DNA from: Lysobacter capsici
Lineage (GTDB): Bacteria > Pseudomonadota > Gammaproteobacteria > Xanthomonadales > Xanthomonadaceae
Direction of reading: 5' to 3'
Length of the DNA: 64,000 nucleotides
Assembly (NCBI RefSeq): GCF_018732085.1
Contig: NZ_CP076103.1
Coordinates: forward strand, 3,720,001-3,784,000
A model generated the notes under the pieces. That model saw nothing but the letters and a program-made list of their open reading frames with translations. It had not been told where the DNA came from and did no database searches. The position numbers were made by a program, and so were the translations under genes. Within the stretch, counting starts at the first letter, position 1; each line of letters starts with the position of its first letter. Of this stretch, positions 18,793 through 27,658 are shown in pieces.

Positions 18793-19541
18793 CGACGTAC
18801 CTGTTTGAGTGCATCGGTCAATTGGAAACGGCCTTCGATCAGCGCCTTGCCGAGCACCGCGCCGCTGCAGCCCACGCCGTCGGCGGCGACGATGTCGGCG
18901 ATGTCGCGGATGCCGCCCGACGCCTGCAACTGCACGTCCGGAGCGATCGAATGGATGTGCCGGTACAGATCGAGGTTCGGCCCGGTCATGGTGCCGTCGC
19001 GCGATACGTCGGTACACAGCAGGTGGCGCAGGCCGGCCTGGGCGTAGCGTTCGAGCAGGGTTTCCAGGCGCACGCCGCTGTCCTCGGTCCAGCCGGCGAC
19101 CGGCAGTTCCCAGGCGCCGTCGGCGGTCTGGCGCACGTCCAGGGCGATGGTGATGCGTTCGGAGCCGAAGCGCTTGAGCCAGCCGATCACCAGGTCCGGG
19201 TCCTTGACCGCGAGCGACCCGACCACGACCCGGTCGGCGCCGGCATCGAGGATCGCTTCGACATCGGCCTCGCTGCGCACCCCGCCGCCGGTCTGCACGC
19301 GCATCCAGCTGGAGGTGGTGATCGCGCGCAGCAGCGGCGCCAGGGTGTAGCCGCCGTAGCGCGCGGCGTCCAGGTCGATCAGGTGCAGCCACTTGGCCCC
19401 GGCCTCGGCGTAACGCGTGGCCAGCGCCAGGGGCTCGGTCTCGTAGCGGGTTTCCTGGGTGTAGTCGCCCTGGTGCAGGCGCACCACCCGGCCGTCGCGA
19501 ACGTCGATCGCGGGGTACAGCGTGCTGTTGCCCATGTTCAC
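18786..19541 (-). CDS. hisA: ProFAR isomerase
   Basis: A 251-residue TIM-barrel isomerase converting ProFAR to PRFAR in histidine synthesis. The first strand carries YPAIDVRDGRVVRL (catalytic Asp), followed by WLHLIDLDAARYG, QTGGGVRSEAD, VVVGSLAVKDPD, LLCTDVSRDGTMTG (second catalytic Asp) and QASGGIRDIADI. The GTG at 19541 overlaps the hisH stop (GTGA); an ATG two codons later is an alternative. Overlaps on both sides mark it as an internal gene of the operon. Confidence 0.96.
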   Translation of the reverse strand: MNMGNSTLYPAIDVRDGRVVRLHQGDYTQETRYETEPLALATRYAEAGAKWLHLIDLDAARYGGYTLAPLLRAITTSSWMRVQTGGGVRSEADVEAILDAGADRVVVGSLAVKDPDLVIGWLKRFGSERITIALDVRQTADGAWELPVAGWTEDSGVRLETLLERYAQAGLRHLLCTDVSRDGTMTGPNLDLYRHIHSIAPDVQLQASGGIRDIADIVAADGVGCSGAVLGKALIEGRFQLTDALKQVRRC

Positions 19542-20149
19542 GCCTCCAGCGCCAGGAAGTTGGCGAGCAGGCGCGAGCCGACGGCGGCCGAGCGCTCGGG
19601 GTGGAACTGGGCGCCGAAACAGCGTCCGCGTCCGGCCACGGCCGTGAAGCGCGTGCCATGCGCGGCGCTGGCCAGGGTGTGTTCGGTCAACGGAGCGGCG
19701 TAGCTGTGGACGAAGTAGGCGTGGTCGCGCTCGCCGATGCCGGCCAGCAGTGGCTCGCTGCCGGGCTGCGATTCATGCTTCTGAAGGAGATTCCATCCCA
19801 TATGAGGCACACGTACTCCTGGACCTGGTTGCAGTCGGGTGATCCGGCCCGGCAGAAGTCCGAGGCATTCGACCTCGCCTTCTTCCGAGGATTCGTACAG
19901 CAACTGCATGCCCAGGCAGATCCCGAGCAATGGCTGCTGCAAGCGGCGGATCGGATCGACCAGTCCCAGCGCGTGCAATCGCGCCATCGCGGGGGCGGCG
20001 GCGCCCACGCCCGGCAGGATCACGCGATCGGCGGAGGCGATCGTTGCGGGGTCCACGCTCAGAATCGAGCGCGCACCCAGCCGCTCCAATGCATAACGCA
20101 CCGAGCCGATGTTCCCCCCACCCGAATCGATGACAGCTACAACCGTCAT
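19538..20149 (-). CDS. hisH: Imidazole glycerol phosphate synthase, glutamine amidotransferase subunit
   Basis: A 203-residue class I glutaminase supplying ammonia to HisF. The N-terminus has VAVIDSGGGNIGSV, the nucleophile elbow is GICLGMQLLYE (Cys about residue 85), and the C-terminal part holds the GVQFHPE-equivalent FGAQFHPERS with the catalytic His and Glu. The frame is open upstream, but the ATG at 20149 shares one base with the hisB stop (TGATG), as expected in this operon. Length matches the family. Confidence 0.96.
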   Translation of the reverse strand: MTVVAVIDSGGGNIGSVRYALERLGARSILSVDPATIASADRVILPGVGAAAPAMARLHALGLVDPIRRLQQPLLGICLGMQLLYESSEEGEVECLGLLPGRITRLQPGPGVRVPHMGWNLLQKHESQPGSEPLLAGIGERDHAYFVHSYAAPLTEHTLASAAHGTRFTAVAGRGRCFGAQFHPERSAAVGSRLLANFLALEA

Positions 20150-21414
20150 CACAAAACTCCTTTGGTACTCGGCAGTTCCCGGCCTTGACGGGCGATGGCC
20201 TGACGCAACGCGCGCGCCACCGATTTGAAGCACGCCTCAATCTTGTGGTGATCGTTATCACCTTCCACGTTCAGGTTCAGGTTCAGGCCCGCGGTTTCGC
20301 ACAGCGAGCGGAAGAAATGCGGCACCAGCTCGGTCGGGAAGTCGCCGACCCGTTCGCGCGCGAAACTGCCGTTGAACACGAAATAAGGACGCCCGGAGAA
20401 ATCCAGCGCCGCGCGCGCGAGGGTTTCGTCCATCGGCAGCACGAATTCGTGCGCCGACGCGGCCGCCGCCGAGATCGAATCTGTCGCGATCGAATTTGCC
20501 GCAGACGAGTCCTGCGCAGACGAACCCACCCGATCGGATTCCCCGCTTTGCAAAGGGGGGGCCAGGGGGGATTCGCTCTTGGCTCGCGCCTCTATCGCCC
20601 CATCATCAAAAACCGCACGCGGATCGAACCCATACCGCCCGATCCCGCGCTTGTCGCCCAACGCCTCGCGCAAGGCCTGCCCCAGCGCCAACGCGCTGTC
20701 CTCGATGGTGTGGTGCTCGTCGATATGCAGATCGCCTTCGCAGCGCAGCTGCAAGGCGAAACCGCCGTGCTTGCCGATCTGTTCGAGCATGTGATCGAAG
20801 AAGCCCAGGCCGGTGTGGACCTGCGGTTCGCTGGCACGATCCAGATCGACCACGACCTCGATCCGGGTCTCGCGCGTATTGCGCAGCACGCGCGCAGTGC
20901 GCGGCCGATCGGCCAACGCATGCGCGATCCCGACCCAATCCCACTCGCCGCCGAACTGCGGCGTGCGCAACTGGAACGCGCGAATACCCAGGTTGGCGGC
21001 GAAGCCGTTGTCGGTGTCGCGATCGCCGACCATCGCCGAGCGTTCCCAATCGATACTGCGATCCTTCAACAACGGCAGCGCCAGGCCGATGCCGGGCTTG
21101 CGCGTAGGCAGGTTTTCGGCCGGGAAACTGGTGTCGATCAACACCTCGCGAAACACGATGCCCTGGCTTTCGAACACCTGCATCATCAACTGGTGCGGGC
21201 CGTCGAAACTCCAGCGCGGATAGGCGTCGGTGCCCAGGCCGTCCTGGTTGGTGACCATCACGAACTGATAGCCCGCATCGCGCAGCTTCAGCATCGCCGG
21301 GATCACCCCTTGGACGAAGCGCAGCTTGGCGAAGCTGTCGATCTGGAAATCGGCCGGCTCCTCGATCAAGGTGCCGTCGCGATCGACGAACAGAATCGGC
21401 GTGAGCGCGCTCAT
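20149..21414 (-). CDS. hisB: Bifunctional histidinol-phosphatase / imidazoleglycerol-phosphate dehydratase with an in-frame insertion
   Basis: A 421-residue fusion, about 60 longer than the E. coli enzyme. Residues 1-165 are the HAD phosphatase (FVDRDGTLIEEP, MVTNQDGLGT, KPGIG, MVGDRDTDNGFAAN). The rest is the dehydratase with its metal-binding His clusters (FFDHMLEQIGKHG, HIDEHHTIEDSALALG, GDNDHHKIEA). The conserved RYGF-VLPMDE junction is broken: about 61 Ser/Ala-rich residues (264-324) lie between RYGF and VLPMDE. Their DNA contains a palindromic repeat. All known active-site residues are still present, so the enzyme may work with a surface loop. Starts at an ATGA overlap with hisC. Confidence 0.94.
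   Translation of the reverse strand: MSALTPILFVDRDGTLIEEPADFQIDSFAKLRFVQGVIPAMLKLRDAGYQFVMVTNQDGLGTDAYPRWSFDGPHQLMMQVFESQGIVFREVLIDTSFPAENLPTRKPGIGLALPLLKDRSIDWERSAMVGDRDTDNGFAANLGIRAFQLRTPQFGGEWDWVGIAHALADRPRTARVLRNTRETRIEVVVDLDRASEPQVHTGLGFFDHMLEQIGKHGGFALQLRCEGDLHIDEHHTIEDSALALGQALREALGDKRGIGRYGFDPRAVFDDGAIEARAKSESPLAPPLQSGESDRVGSSAQDSSAANSIATDSISAAAASAHEFVLPMDETLARAALDFSGRPYFVFNGSFARERVGDFPTELVPHFFRSLCETAGLNLNLNVEGDNDHHKIEACFKSVARALRQAIARQGRELPSTKGVL
20443..20625 (-). repeat. Repeat-derived insertion inside hisB
   Basis: About 183 bases inside the dehydratase domain of hisB have no counterpart in normal HisB proteins. The plus strand includes CCCCGCTTTGCAAAGGGGGG followed by GGGCCAGGGGGGATTCGC, a palindrome-plus-tail form typical of intergenic repeats in xanthomonads (recognised from memory, not searched). 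A short TTCGAT/ATTCGATC sequence recurs at and near its edges. Confidence 0.6.
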
Positions 21415-22511
21415 GCCGCGACTCCGCGCAAGCGCGCCAGGCGGGTCAATACTTCGACCACCGCGGCGTTCTGCTCCGGCGTCCCCAGGCTGATGCGCAA
21501 CGCATCGCCCAACCGCGGCGCGGCGCGGAAATCGCGCACCACCACGCCGGCGTCGAGCAGACCGTCGAACGCGGCCTGCGCATCGTCGAAACGCGCCAGG
21601 ACGAAGTTGGCCTGCGACGGATAGACCTGACGCAGGCCCGGCAGCACGCGCAGCGCTTCGAACAGTTTTTCGCGCTCGCTGCGCGCCGTGGTGACCCGCG
21701 CCTTGGTGGTGTTGCGCGGGACGTCGGCCAAGGCGCGCAAGGCCAGTTGCACGCACGGGGTCGGCAGCGGATACGGCGCCTGGCAGCGTTGCAGCACCGC
21801 GATCAGGCCGGCGTCGGCGATCACGCTGCCGATCCGCGCCGCCGCCAAGGCATGTGCTTTCGACAAGGTACGCAGCACCGCGACATTGCGCCGGCGCGCG
21901 AGCAGGCCCGTCGCCGACTCGCCGTCGGCGTACTCGATATAGGCTTCGTCGACCACGACCAGGGCGCGGCCGCGCAGGCGTTCGGCCAGCGCGTCGATCT
22001 CGGACAAGGGCAACAGCGTGCCGGAGGGATTGCCCGGCGAACACAGGAACACCAGCTTGGCGCCTTCGTCCTCGGCGGCCTGCGCGACCGCGGCGAAATC
22101 GCAGACGAAACCGGCCGGCGTATCGCGCAAGGCAACCTCGACCGTGCGGGTGCCGTGCAGGCGCGCATTGACCGCGTACATGCCGAAGGTCGGCGGGGTG
22201 ATCACGATCGCGTCGCCGCCGGGGCGGCAGAACGCGCGCACCAGCAGATCGATCGCTTCGTCGCTGCCGCGTCCGGCCAGCAGTTGCTCGGGCGCGCAAC
22301 CGTACAGTTCGGCCAAGGTTTCGCGCAGACGCTGCGGCTGCGGATCGGGATAGCGGCGCACCGCGCCCTCGCCGTCGGCGACGCTGGGCCAGGCGGCCTC
22401 GTTGGCGTTGAGCCAGACCCGCCCGGCGCGTTTTTCGCTGCGCGCCGAGCTGTAACCGGCGAAATCGCGCAAGTCTTCGCGCAGCAGTTGCATGGGGTTG
22501 TCGTCGATCAT
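21411..22511 (-). CDS. hisC: Histidinol-phosphate aminotransferase
   Basis: A 366-residue fold-type I PLP enzyme moving an amino group from glutamate to imidazole-acetol phosphate. Visible features are LNANEAAWP near the N-terminus, LLAGRGSDEAIDLL, FLCSPGNPSGT (substrate/PLP Asn), VVVDEAYIEY (PLP Asp and Tyr), the Schiff-base Lys in TLSKAHALAAARIG, and the C-terminal RISLGTPEQN. ATG at 22511; its stop overlaps the hisB start. Position between hisD and hisB is standard for the operon. The 71-base gap to hisD is the longest inside the overlapping part of the operon. Confidence 0.96.
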   Translation of the reverse strand: MIDDNPMQLLREDLRDFAGYSSARSEKRAGRVWLNANEAAWPSVADGEGAVRRYPDPQPQRLRETLAELYGCAPEQLLAGRGSDEAIDLLVRAFCRPGGDAIVITPPTFGMYAVNARLHGTRTVEVALRDTPAGFVCDFAAVAQAAEDEGAKLVFLCSPGNPSGTLLPLSEIDALAERLRGRALVVVDEAYIEYADGESATGLLARRRNVAVLRTLSKAHALAAARIGSVIADAGLIAVLQRCQAPYPLPTPCVQLALRALADVPRNTTKARVTTARSEREKLFEALRVLPGLRQVYPSQANFVLARFDDAQAAFDGLLDAGVVVRDFRAAPRLGDALRISLGTPEQNAAVVEVLTRLARLRGVAA

Positions 22512-22582
22512 GGTCTTGCTCGTCCTGCCTGCGGGTTGCTGCACGATGCTCGGGTTGCGGTCGTAATGGTGGGGCGCGACGA

Positions 22583-23932
22583 TCACACGCAGTGCGACTG
22601 CGCGTCGTGAACGGACGCGCGCGAGGCCAGCGCGCGCTGGCGGATCTGCACCGCCTGGCGATGCGCGTCCAGGCCTTCGGCGCTCGCCAGTTCGACTGCG
22701 CACGGGCCGATCGCCTGCAAGCCCTGCGGCGTCACTTCCTGCACGGTGATCGCGATCTGGAAACTCGCCACGTTGAGCCCGCCGGCATAGCGCGCCGCGC
22801 CGCTGGTGGGCAGGACATGATTGGTGCCGCTGCAATAGTCGCCCAGCGCTTCGGGCGCCCAGTCGCCGAGGAACACCGAACCGGCCGCGTCCACCGCCGG
22901 CAAGGCCGCGCGCGCATCGCGCAAGGCCAGAATCAGGTGCTCGGGCGCGTAGCGATTGCTGACTTGCAGGGCTTGGTCGATCGAATCGACCCGGATCGAA
23001 CGCGACGACTGCAAGGCGCTGCGCGCGGTCGGCGCGCGCGACAGATCGGTCAGTTGGCGTTCGAGTTCGCGATCGACCGCATCGAGCAGCGCGTCGTCGT
23101 CGCTGAGCAGGATCACCTGCGAATCCGCGCCGTGCTCGGCCTGCGACAACAGATCGGCGGCGACGAAATCGGCGCGCGCGCCGCGGTCGGCGATCACCAG
23201 CACTTCCGACGGCCCGGCCGGCATGTCGATCGCCGCGCCGCCTTCGATCAGCGCGACCTGGCGCTTGGCCTCGGTGACGTAGGCGTTGCCCGGCCCGAAC
23301 AATTTGTCGCACTTGCCGATGCTTTCGGTGCCGAAGGCCATCGCCGCGATCGCCTGGGCGCCGCCGAGCTTGAACACGCGCTCGATGCCGCAGCGGCGCG
23401 CGGCATACAGCACCGCCGGATCGGCGCTGCCGTCGCGGCGCGGCGGCGTACACAGAATGACTTCGCGACAACCGGCCAGTTGCGCCGGCACGCCGAGCAT
23501 CAACGCGGTCGACGGCAACGGCGCCGAGCCGGCCGGCACGTACAGGCCGACCCGCTGGATCGGCCGCAGGATACGTTCGCAGCGCACGCCGTCGGCGGTG
23601 TCGAGCGCATACGCCGGGGTCATGCCGGCGCGATGAAACGCGGCGATGCGTTCGGCGGCTTCATCGATCGCCGCGCGCAACGCGGGCGCGAGGTCGCGCT
23701 GCGCCGCATCGAATTCTTCGATGCCGACCGCGAACGCCTCAGGCACGCGGCCGTCGAAACGTTCGGCGTAGACGCGCAAGGCGGCATCGCCGTCGCGGCG
23801 CACGGTGGCGAGGATGTCGGCGACCGCGTCGGCGGTGGACGCGCGGGTCTCCTGCGCGGGCCGGCGCAGGATGCGTTCGCGCTCGCCTTCGTCCAGCGCG
23901 CTCCAGTCGTAGCGCTGCATCAACCCGCTCAT
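22583..23932 (-). CDS. hisD: Histidinol dehydrogenase
   Basis: A 449-residue Zn-dependent NAD+ enzyme catalysing the last two oxidations of histidine synthesis. Conserved parts include GLYVPAGSAPLPSTALMLGVPA (residues about 126-147), GGAQAIAAMAFGTE, CDKLFGPGNAYVTEAKR, IDMPAGPSEVLVIAD, the Zn ligands in LLSQAEHGADSQ, and the substrate/catalytic RYAPEHLIL and GDYCSGTNHVLPT segments. The ATG at 23932 overlaps the hisG stop (ATGA); upstream sequence in the frame is hisG antisense-type and is not included. Confidence 0.96.
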   Translation of the reverse strand: MSGLMQRYDWSALDEGERERILRRPAQETRASTADAVADILATVRRDGDAALRVYAERFDGRVPEAFAVGIEEFDAAQRDLAPALRAAIDEAAERIAAFHRAGMTPAYALDTADGVRCERILRPIQRVGLYVPAGSAPLPSTALMLGVPAQLAGCREVILCTPPRRDGSADPAVLYAARRCGIERVFKLGGAQAIAAMAFGTESIGKCDKLFGPGNAYVTEAKRQVALIEGGAAIDMPAGPSEVLVIADRGARADFVAADLLSQAEHGADSQVILLSDDDALLDAVDRELERQLTDLSRAPTARSALQSSRSIRVDSIDQALQVSNRYAPEHLILALRDARAALPAVDAAGSVFLGDWAPEALGDYCSGTNHVLPTSGAARYAGGLNVASFQIAITVQEVTPQGLQAIGPCAVELASAEGLDAHRQAVQIRQRALASRASVHDAQSHCV

Positions 23933-24843
23933 GCCAGCATGCCCTCCACCGGCAGCACCATCAGCCCGCGCGCGCCGGCGCGCTTGAGTTCTTCCAGCCG
24001 CTGCCAGGTCACCGCGCCGTGGCACAGCGCCTGCAGGGCGATGTCGTCGCCGTTGTCCAAGCGCATCACCGTCGGCGCTTCGGCATCGGGCAGCATCGGC
24101 AGCAATTCGGCCAGCAAGGCGCGAGGGGCCTGGAACATCAGCAGCTTGCTGTTGCGCACCCGCATCGCGCCGTCGAGGCGGCGCAGCAGCAGGTCGGCCA
24201 GTTCGCCGCGCACATCGTCGAACTTGTCGACCGGCCCGGCCAGCACCGCTTCGCTTTCGATCAGGGTCTGCACCGGCTTGAGCTGATTGGCGACCAGGGT
24301 CGCGCCACTCGACACCAGGTCGCAGATCGCCTCGGCCTGGCCCAGCCGCGGCGCGATCTCGACCGAACCCGACAGCAGCACCACCTGCGCATCCACGCCC
24401 TGCTCAGCCAGCCATTGCGACAGCAATGCCGGGTAGCTGGTGGCGATGCGCTTGCCGGCCAGTTGCTGCGGGCCATCCCATTGCCAGGCGTCGGGCACCG
24501 CCAGCGCCAGCCGGCAACCGCCGAAGCCGAGCGAACGCCATTCGCGGAACGCCGAGGCGTGGCCGCGGCTGCGGCGATCGCCGTCCTGCTCCAGCAATAC
24601 GTTGCGGCCGACCACGCCCAGGTCGCAGACGCCGTCGGCGATCAGACCGGGGATGTCGTCGTCGCGCACCAGCAGCAGGTCGACCGGCAGGGTTTCGCCG
24701 TAGCAGAACAGGCGGTCGCGGCTTTCGCGCCAGCTCAGGCCGCAGGCGGCCAGCAGCGCGCGCGCCGGCTCGGCCAGACGGCCGGATTTCTGGATCGCGA
24801 TGCGCAAGCGGTCACGCGCGGCGGCGCTGGCGGGAGGGCTCAT
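23929..24843 (-). CDS. hisG: ATP phosphoribosyltransferase, long form
   Basis: A 304-residue enzyme for the first and feedback-regulated step, joining PRPP and ATP. It is the long type with a C-terminal regulatory ACT-like domain, so no HisZ partner is needed. The catalytic domain has LRIAIQKSGRL, VRDDDIPGLIADGVCDLGVVG and the PRPP loop in EAICDLVSSGATLVANQL; the C-terminal domain ends in the usual Val-rich strand. The first gene of the overlapping series, it follows the TrpR-like regulator after a 110-base gap. I looked for a His-codon leader peptide there and found none. Confidence 0.95.
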   Translation of the reverse strand: MSPPASAAARDRLRIAIQKSGRLAEPARALLAACGLSWRESRDRLFCYGETLPVDLLLVRDDDIPGLIADGVCDLGVVGRNVLLEQDGDRRSRGHASAFREWRSLGFGGCRLALAVPDAWQWDGPQQLAGKRIATSYPALLSQWLAEQGVDAQVVLLSGSVEIAPRLGQAEAICDLVSSGATLVANQLKPVQTLIESEAVLAGPVDKFDDVRGELADLLLRRLDGAMRVRNSKLLMFQAPRALLAELLPMLPDAEAPTVMRLDNGDDIALQALCHGAVTWQRLEELKRAGARGLMVLPVEGMLA

Positions 24844-24953
24844 GGAAAAGTCTCGAAAGGAAGTCGGTGCGGGGCGATGGCGGTGCGGTGGGCCGGTCGC
24901 GGCATCCGCGGAGAGAATCGGGGTCGGCGATGGAGGGAGCGACGCTGTCGGAA

Positions 24954-25265
24954 TCAGCGATGTCGCGCCGCGCGCCGGTGCAGCGCCGCCGCGTAGCCGC
25001 CGGCGCCGCGTTCGAACACCCGCGCGACCCGCCCGATCGTGGTCACGCTGACCTGGGTGCGGTCGTGGATCTCGCGATACGGCACGCCCTCGCTGAGCAA
25101 GGGCACGACCCGCCAACGGTCGCTCATGGCTTCCAGCTCGGCCGGCGTGCACAGGTCTTCGAGGAAGGCGCGGACCTGCTCGGCCGTGCGCAGGCCGGCG
25201 AGCGCGGTGGCCAGGTCGGCGAGCGCGTCTTCGCTGTGGTCGGTGTCGGTGGAGCGGCGCTTCAT
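24954..25265 (-). CDS. TrpR/YerC/YecD-family DNA-binding regulator
   Basis: A 103-residue helical protein of the TrpR-related YerC/YecD family. The region EDLCTPAELEAMSDRWRVVPLLSEGVPYREI followed by SVTTIGRVARVFERG matches the TrpR helix-turn-helix layout, with VSVTTIGRVAR as recognition helix. It lies immediately upstream of hisG on the same strand and about 90 bases downstream of a strong palindrome (25354-25385). In this bacterial group the gene is often found before his genes, so control of the his operon and of itself is the natural inference, but there is no direct evidence here for what ligand it senses. Confidence 0.88.
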   Translation of the reverse strand: MKRRSTDTDHSEDALADLATALAGLRTAEQVRAFLEDLCTPAELEAMSDRWRVVPLLSEGVPYREIHDRTQVSVTTIGRVARVFERGAGGYAAALHRRAARHR

Positions 25266-25350
25266 CGTGGAAAACCTGTGCCTTTGTACGTGGTGATCGT
25301 TGTCGGCCGGGCGTCGGCCGGACCTGTGCGGGTGGGCGAAAGCTGAATGA

Positions 25351-25385
25351 ACGCGTTAATGTACTAACGCGTTAATACATTAACG
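25351..25385. promoter_or_regulatory. 32-bp nested palindrome, probable operator of the TrpR-like gene and his operon
   Basis: Outer arms CGTTAATGTA (25354-25363) and TACATTAACG (25376-25385) are perfect reverse complements around an inner palindrome TAACGCGTTA (25365-25374); only one base pair breaks the full symmetry. A direct repeat ACGCGTTAAT also occurs at 25351 and 25367, 16 bases apart. The A+T content stands out sharply. It lies in the shared intergenic region between the TrpR-like gene and the divergent diguanylate cyclase. Confidence 0.8.
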
Positions 25386-25529
25386 ATCCGCCGAACGGTC
25401 GTCAAGCCGGCCTCACCGGGACGGGATTTGCGTTAAGAAGTCAGGCATGCCTCTCGCCATACGCCCCGCCCCAGCGCCCTCCCCCTCCCGCCGCGACGCA
25501 ATGGCCTGCGTCCGCTATCGCCACGGAAG

Positions 25530-27437
25530 ATGAATACGAACCCTTGCCGCGCTGCGCGCCCGACCGATGCCACCTCCTCGCGGCCACGCCCCACCGTGCG
25601 CGCCCGGTGGCGGTGGCTGCTGCTGATCCTGCTGGCGGCGCTGGGCGCAATCGCCTGGCCGGCCGCGGCGCAGAGCACGCTGGAACTGGACGGCGCCAGC
25701 CGCGAGGTCGCGCTGGCGCCGTTCACCGCCTACTACCACGACCGCGACGGCCGGCTCGACCTGGACGCCGCCCGCCGGCTGCAGGCGCAGGGCGGATTCA
25801 AGCCGGTGCCCAACGGCAACAGCTCGTTCGGCTTCCAGCCCGGCGCGTTCTGGTTCCACATCACCACCGTCAACCACAGCGCCGAGGTGCCGCGCTGGCT
25901 GCTGGTGCAGGGCTTCGCGCTCAGCGACCGGCTCGATGTCTACACCCAGCCGCGCAACGGCGGCGCGCCGAGCCATCAGGTCGGCGGCGACAGCCAGCCG
26001 TTCAGTGCGCGCGCGATCCGCTACCGCCACCCGAATTTCTGGATCGACCTGCCGCAGGGCGAGCCGGTCGACATCTACGTGCGCGTGCGCAGCGAAAGCT
26101 CGATGCAGGTACCGCTGACCCTGTACACCCCGACCGCGTTCACCGAACTGGCGCGCGACGCCCAACTCGGCATCGGCCTGTACTACGGCATCCTGCTCGC
26201 GCTGTTCTTCTACAACCTGGTGCTGTGGCTGACTCTGCGCGATGCCAGTTATTTCTGGTACCTGTTCCATATCTGCGCGTTCGGCCTGGTGCTGCTGACG
26301 CTCAACGGCCTGGGCTTCGAATATCTGTGGCCGCGCTCGCCGTGGATGGCCGACCACTCGGTGCCGCTGTCGATCTGCCTGGCCCAGGTCGGCATGCAGC
26401 AGTTCGCGCGCAATTTCCTGGGCCTGCAGCAACGATGGCGATTCGGCGACCGGATCGGCCTGGCGATGATCGGCTTCTTCGTCGTGCTCGGCATCGTCGC
26501 GACCCAGGTGCCGTACCGCATCGCCACCCCGATCGCCTCGGCGGCGGTGTTCGTGAGCATCGCCTGGATCGCGGTGGAAACCATCGTCGTGCTGCGCCGC
26601 GGCTACAAACCGGCGCGGCTGTTCCTGCTCGCGTGGTCGGCGTTCCTGCTGGGCACCGGCATGTTCGCGGCGATCGCGTTCGACCTGCTGCCGAAGATCT
26701 TCATCACCGAATACGGCGTGCAGATCGGTTCGGCCCTGGAAATGCTGCTGCTTTCGGTCGCACTGGGCTATCGCTACGCGGCGCTGCGCAACGAGAACGA
26801 GCGGGTGGTGCGCGAGGCCAAGGATCAGCTCGAACACAAGGTCGAGCAACGCACCACCGAACTGCGCAGCGCGCTGGCGCAACTCGAGGACGTGCATGCG
26901 CGCCTGCGCGAGACCGCGCAGCGCGACGGCCTGACCGGCCTGCACAACCGCAGCCATTTCCGCGAAGCGTTCGAGGCGCTGCTGCATCGCTCGCGCCGGC
27001 AGAGCCGGCCGTTGGTGCTGATGATGATCGACCTGGATCACTTCAAGCAGATCAACGATCACCACGGCCACCTGGTCGGCGACGAATGCCTGCGCTGGGC
27101 GGCGGGGCTGATCGCGCAATGCCTGATTCCGCAGCACGCGTTGCTGGCGCGTTTCGGCGGCGAGGAATTCGTCGCCGTGCTGCCCGACCACGACCTGGGC
27201 AGCGGCGCGCGCGTCGCCGAGGAACTGCGCGCGCGGCTGAGTTCGCAGCCCTGCCCCAGCCGCAGCCACGACATCCCGGTCACCGCGAGCATCGGCGTCT
27301 ACGAAATCACGCCCGATTCGGACATGGGTGTGGAAGCGGCGTTGCAGTTCGCCGACCAGGCGCTGTATCTGGCCAAGGCCGAGGGGCGCGATTGCGTGCG
27401 GGTGTGGGGGGCGCAGGCGACCGGAGCGGTCGCCTAG
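25530..27437 (+). CDS. Diguanylate cyclase with 7TMR-DISM sensor
   Basis: A 635-residue membrane protein predicted to make cyclic di-GMP in response to an extracytoplasmic signal. After a signal-anchor (residues about 28-47) comes a periplasmic 7TMR-DISMED2 beta-sandwich (to about 190, including FWFHITTVNHS and FWIDLPQGEPVDIYVRV), then seven membrane helices (about 200-410), a coiled coil rich in Glu (LEHKVEQRTTELRSALAQLE) and a GGDEF domain (DGLTGLHNRSHF to the end). The active site reads FGGEEF. The RxxD inhibitory site before it is absent, so product inhibition may be lacking. It is divergent from the his regulator. The two systems in this window with polysaccharide synthases are plausible but unproven targets. 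Confidence 0.93.
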   Translation: MNTNPCRAARPTDATSSRPRPTVRARWRWLLLILLAALGAIAWPAAAQSTLELDGASREVALAPFTAYYHDRDGRLDLDAARRLQAQGGFKPVPNGNSSFGFQPGAFWFHITTVNHSAEVPRWLLVQGFALSDRLDVYTQPRNGGAPSHQVGGDSQPFSARAIRYRHPNFWIDLPQGEPVDIYVRVRSESSMQVPLTLYTPTAFTELARDAQLGIGLYYGILLALFFYNLVLWLTLRDASYFWYLFHICAFGLVLLTLNGLGFEYLWPRSPWMADHSVPLSICLAQVGMQQFARNFLGLQQRWRFGDRIGLAMIGFFVVLGIVATQVPYRIATPIASAAVFVSIAWIAVETIVVLRRGYKPARLFLLAWSAFLLGTGMFAAIAFDLLPKIFITEYGVQIGSALEMLLLSVALGYRYAALRNENERVVREAKDQLEHKVEQRTTELRSALAQLEDVHARLRETAQRDGLTGLHNRSHFREAFEALLHRSRRQSRPLVLMMIDLDHFKQINDHHGHLVGDECLRWAAGLIAQCLIPQHALLARFGGEEFVAVLPDHDLGSGARVAEELRARLSSQPCPSRSHDIPVTASIGVYEITPDSDMGVEAALQFADQALYLAKAEGRDCVRVWGAQATGAVA

Positions 27438-27500
27438 CAGGAGTTTCTGAGCTTCCGGCTTTGTGCTCCCTTGATCCTTCCAGTCCCTTTCGAAGCCCGA

Positions 27501-27632
27501 GGTCTTTTGTGGGAGGGGCTTCAGCCCCGATGCTTTTCGCTCAGGTCGCTGAGTCCTTGCGGCAAGTTCAAGCAGTCACCGCGACCTGAGAAGAGAGCAT
27601 CGGGGCTGAAGCCCCTCCCACAAAAGACCTCG
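27501..27632. repeat. Inverted-repeat element of the TCTTTTGTGGGAGGGG family
   Basis: GGTCTTTTGTGGGAGGGGCT at 27501 faces AGCCCCTCCCACAAAAGACC ending at 27630, with a conserved middle. It lies between the convergent diguanylate cyclase and oxygenase genes. Confidence 0.8.
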
Positions 27633-27658
27633 GGACTAAGCCGTCGCGTTGATGAGGA

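Noticed and set aside
24844..24953. Possible histidine leader peptide/attenuator before hisG
   Set aside because: No run of His codons in any short frame and no terminator/antiterminator pair seen.
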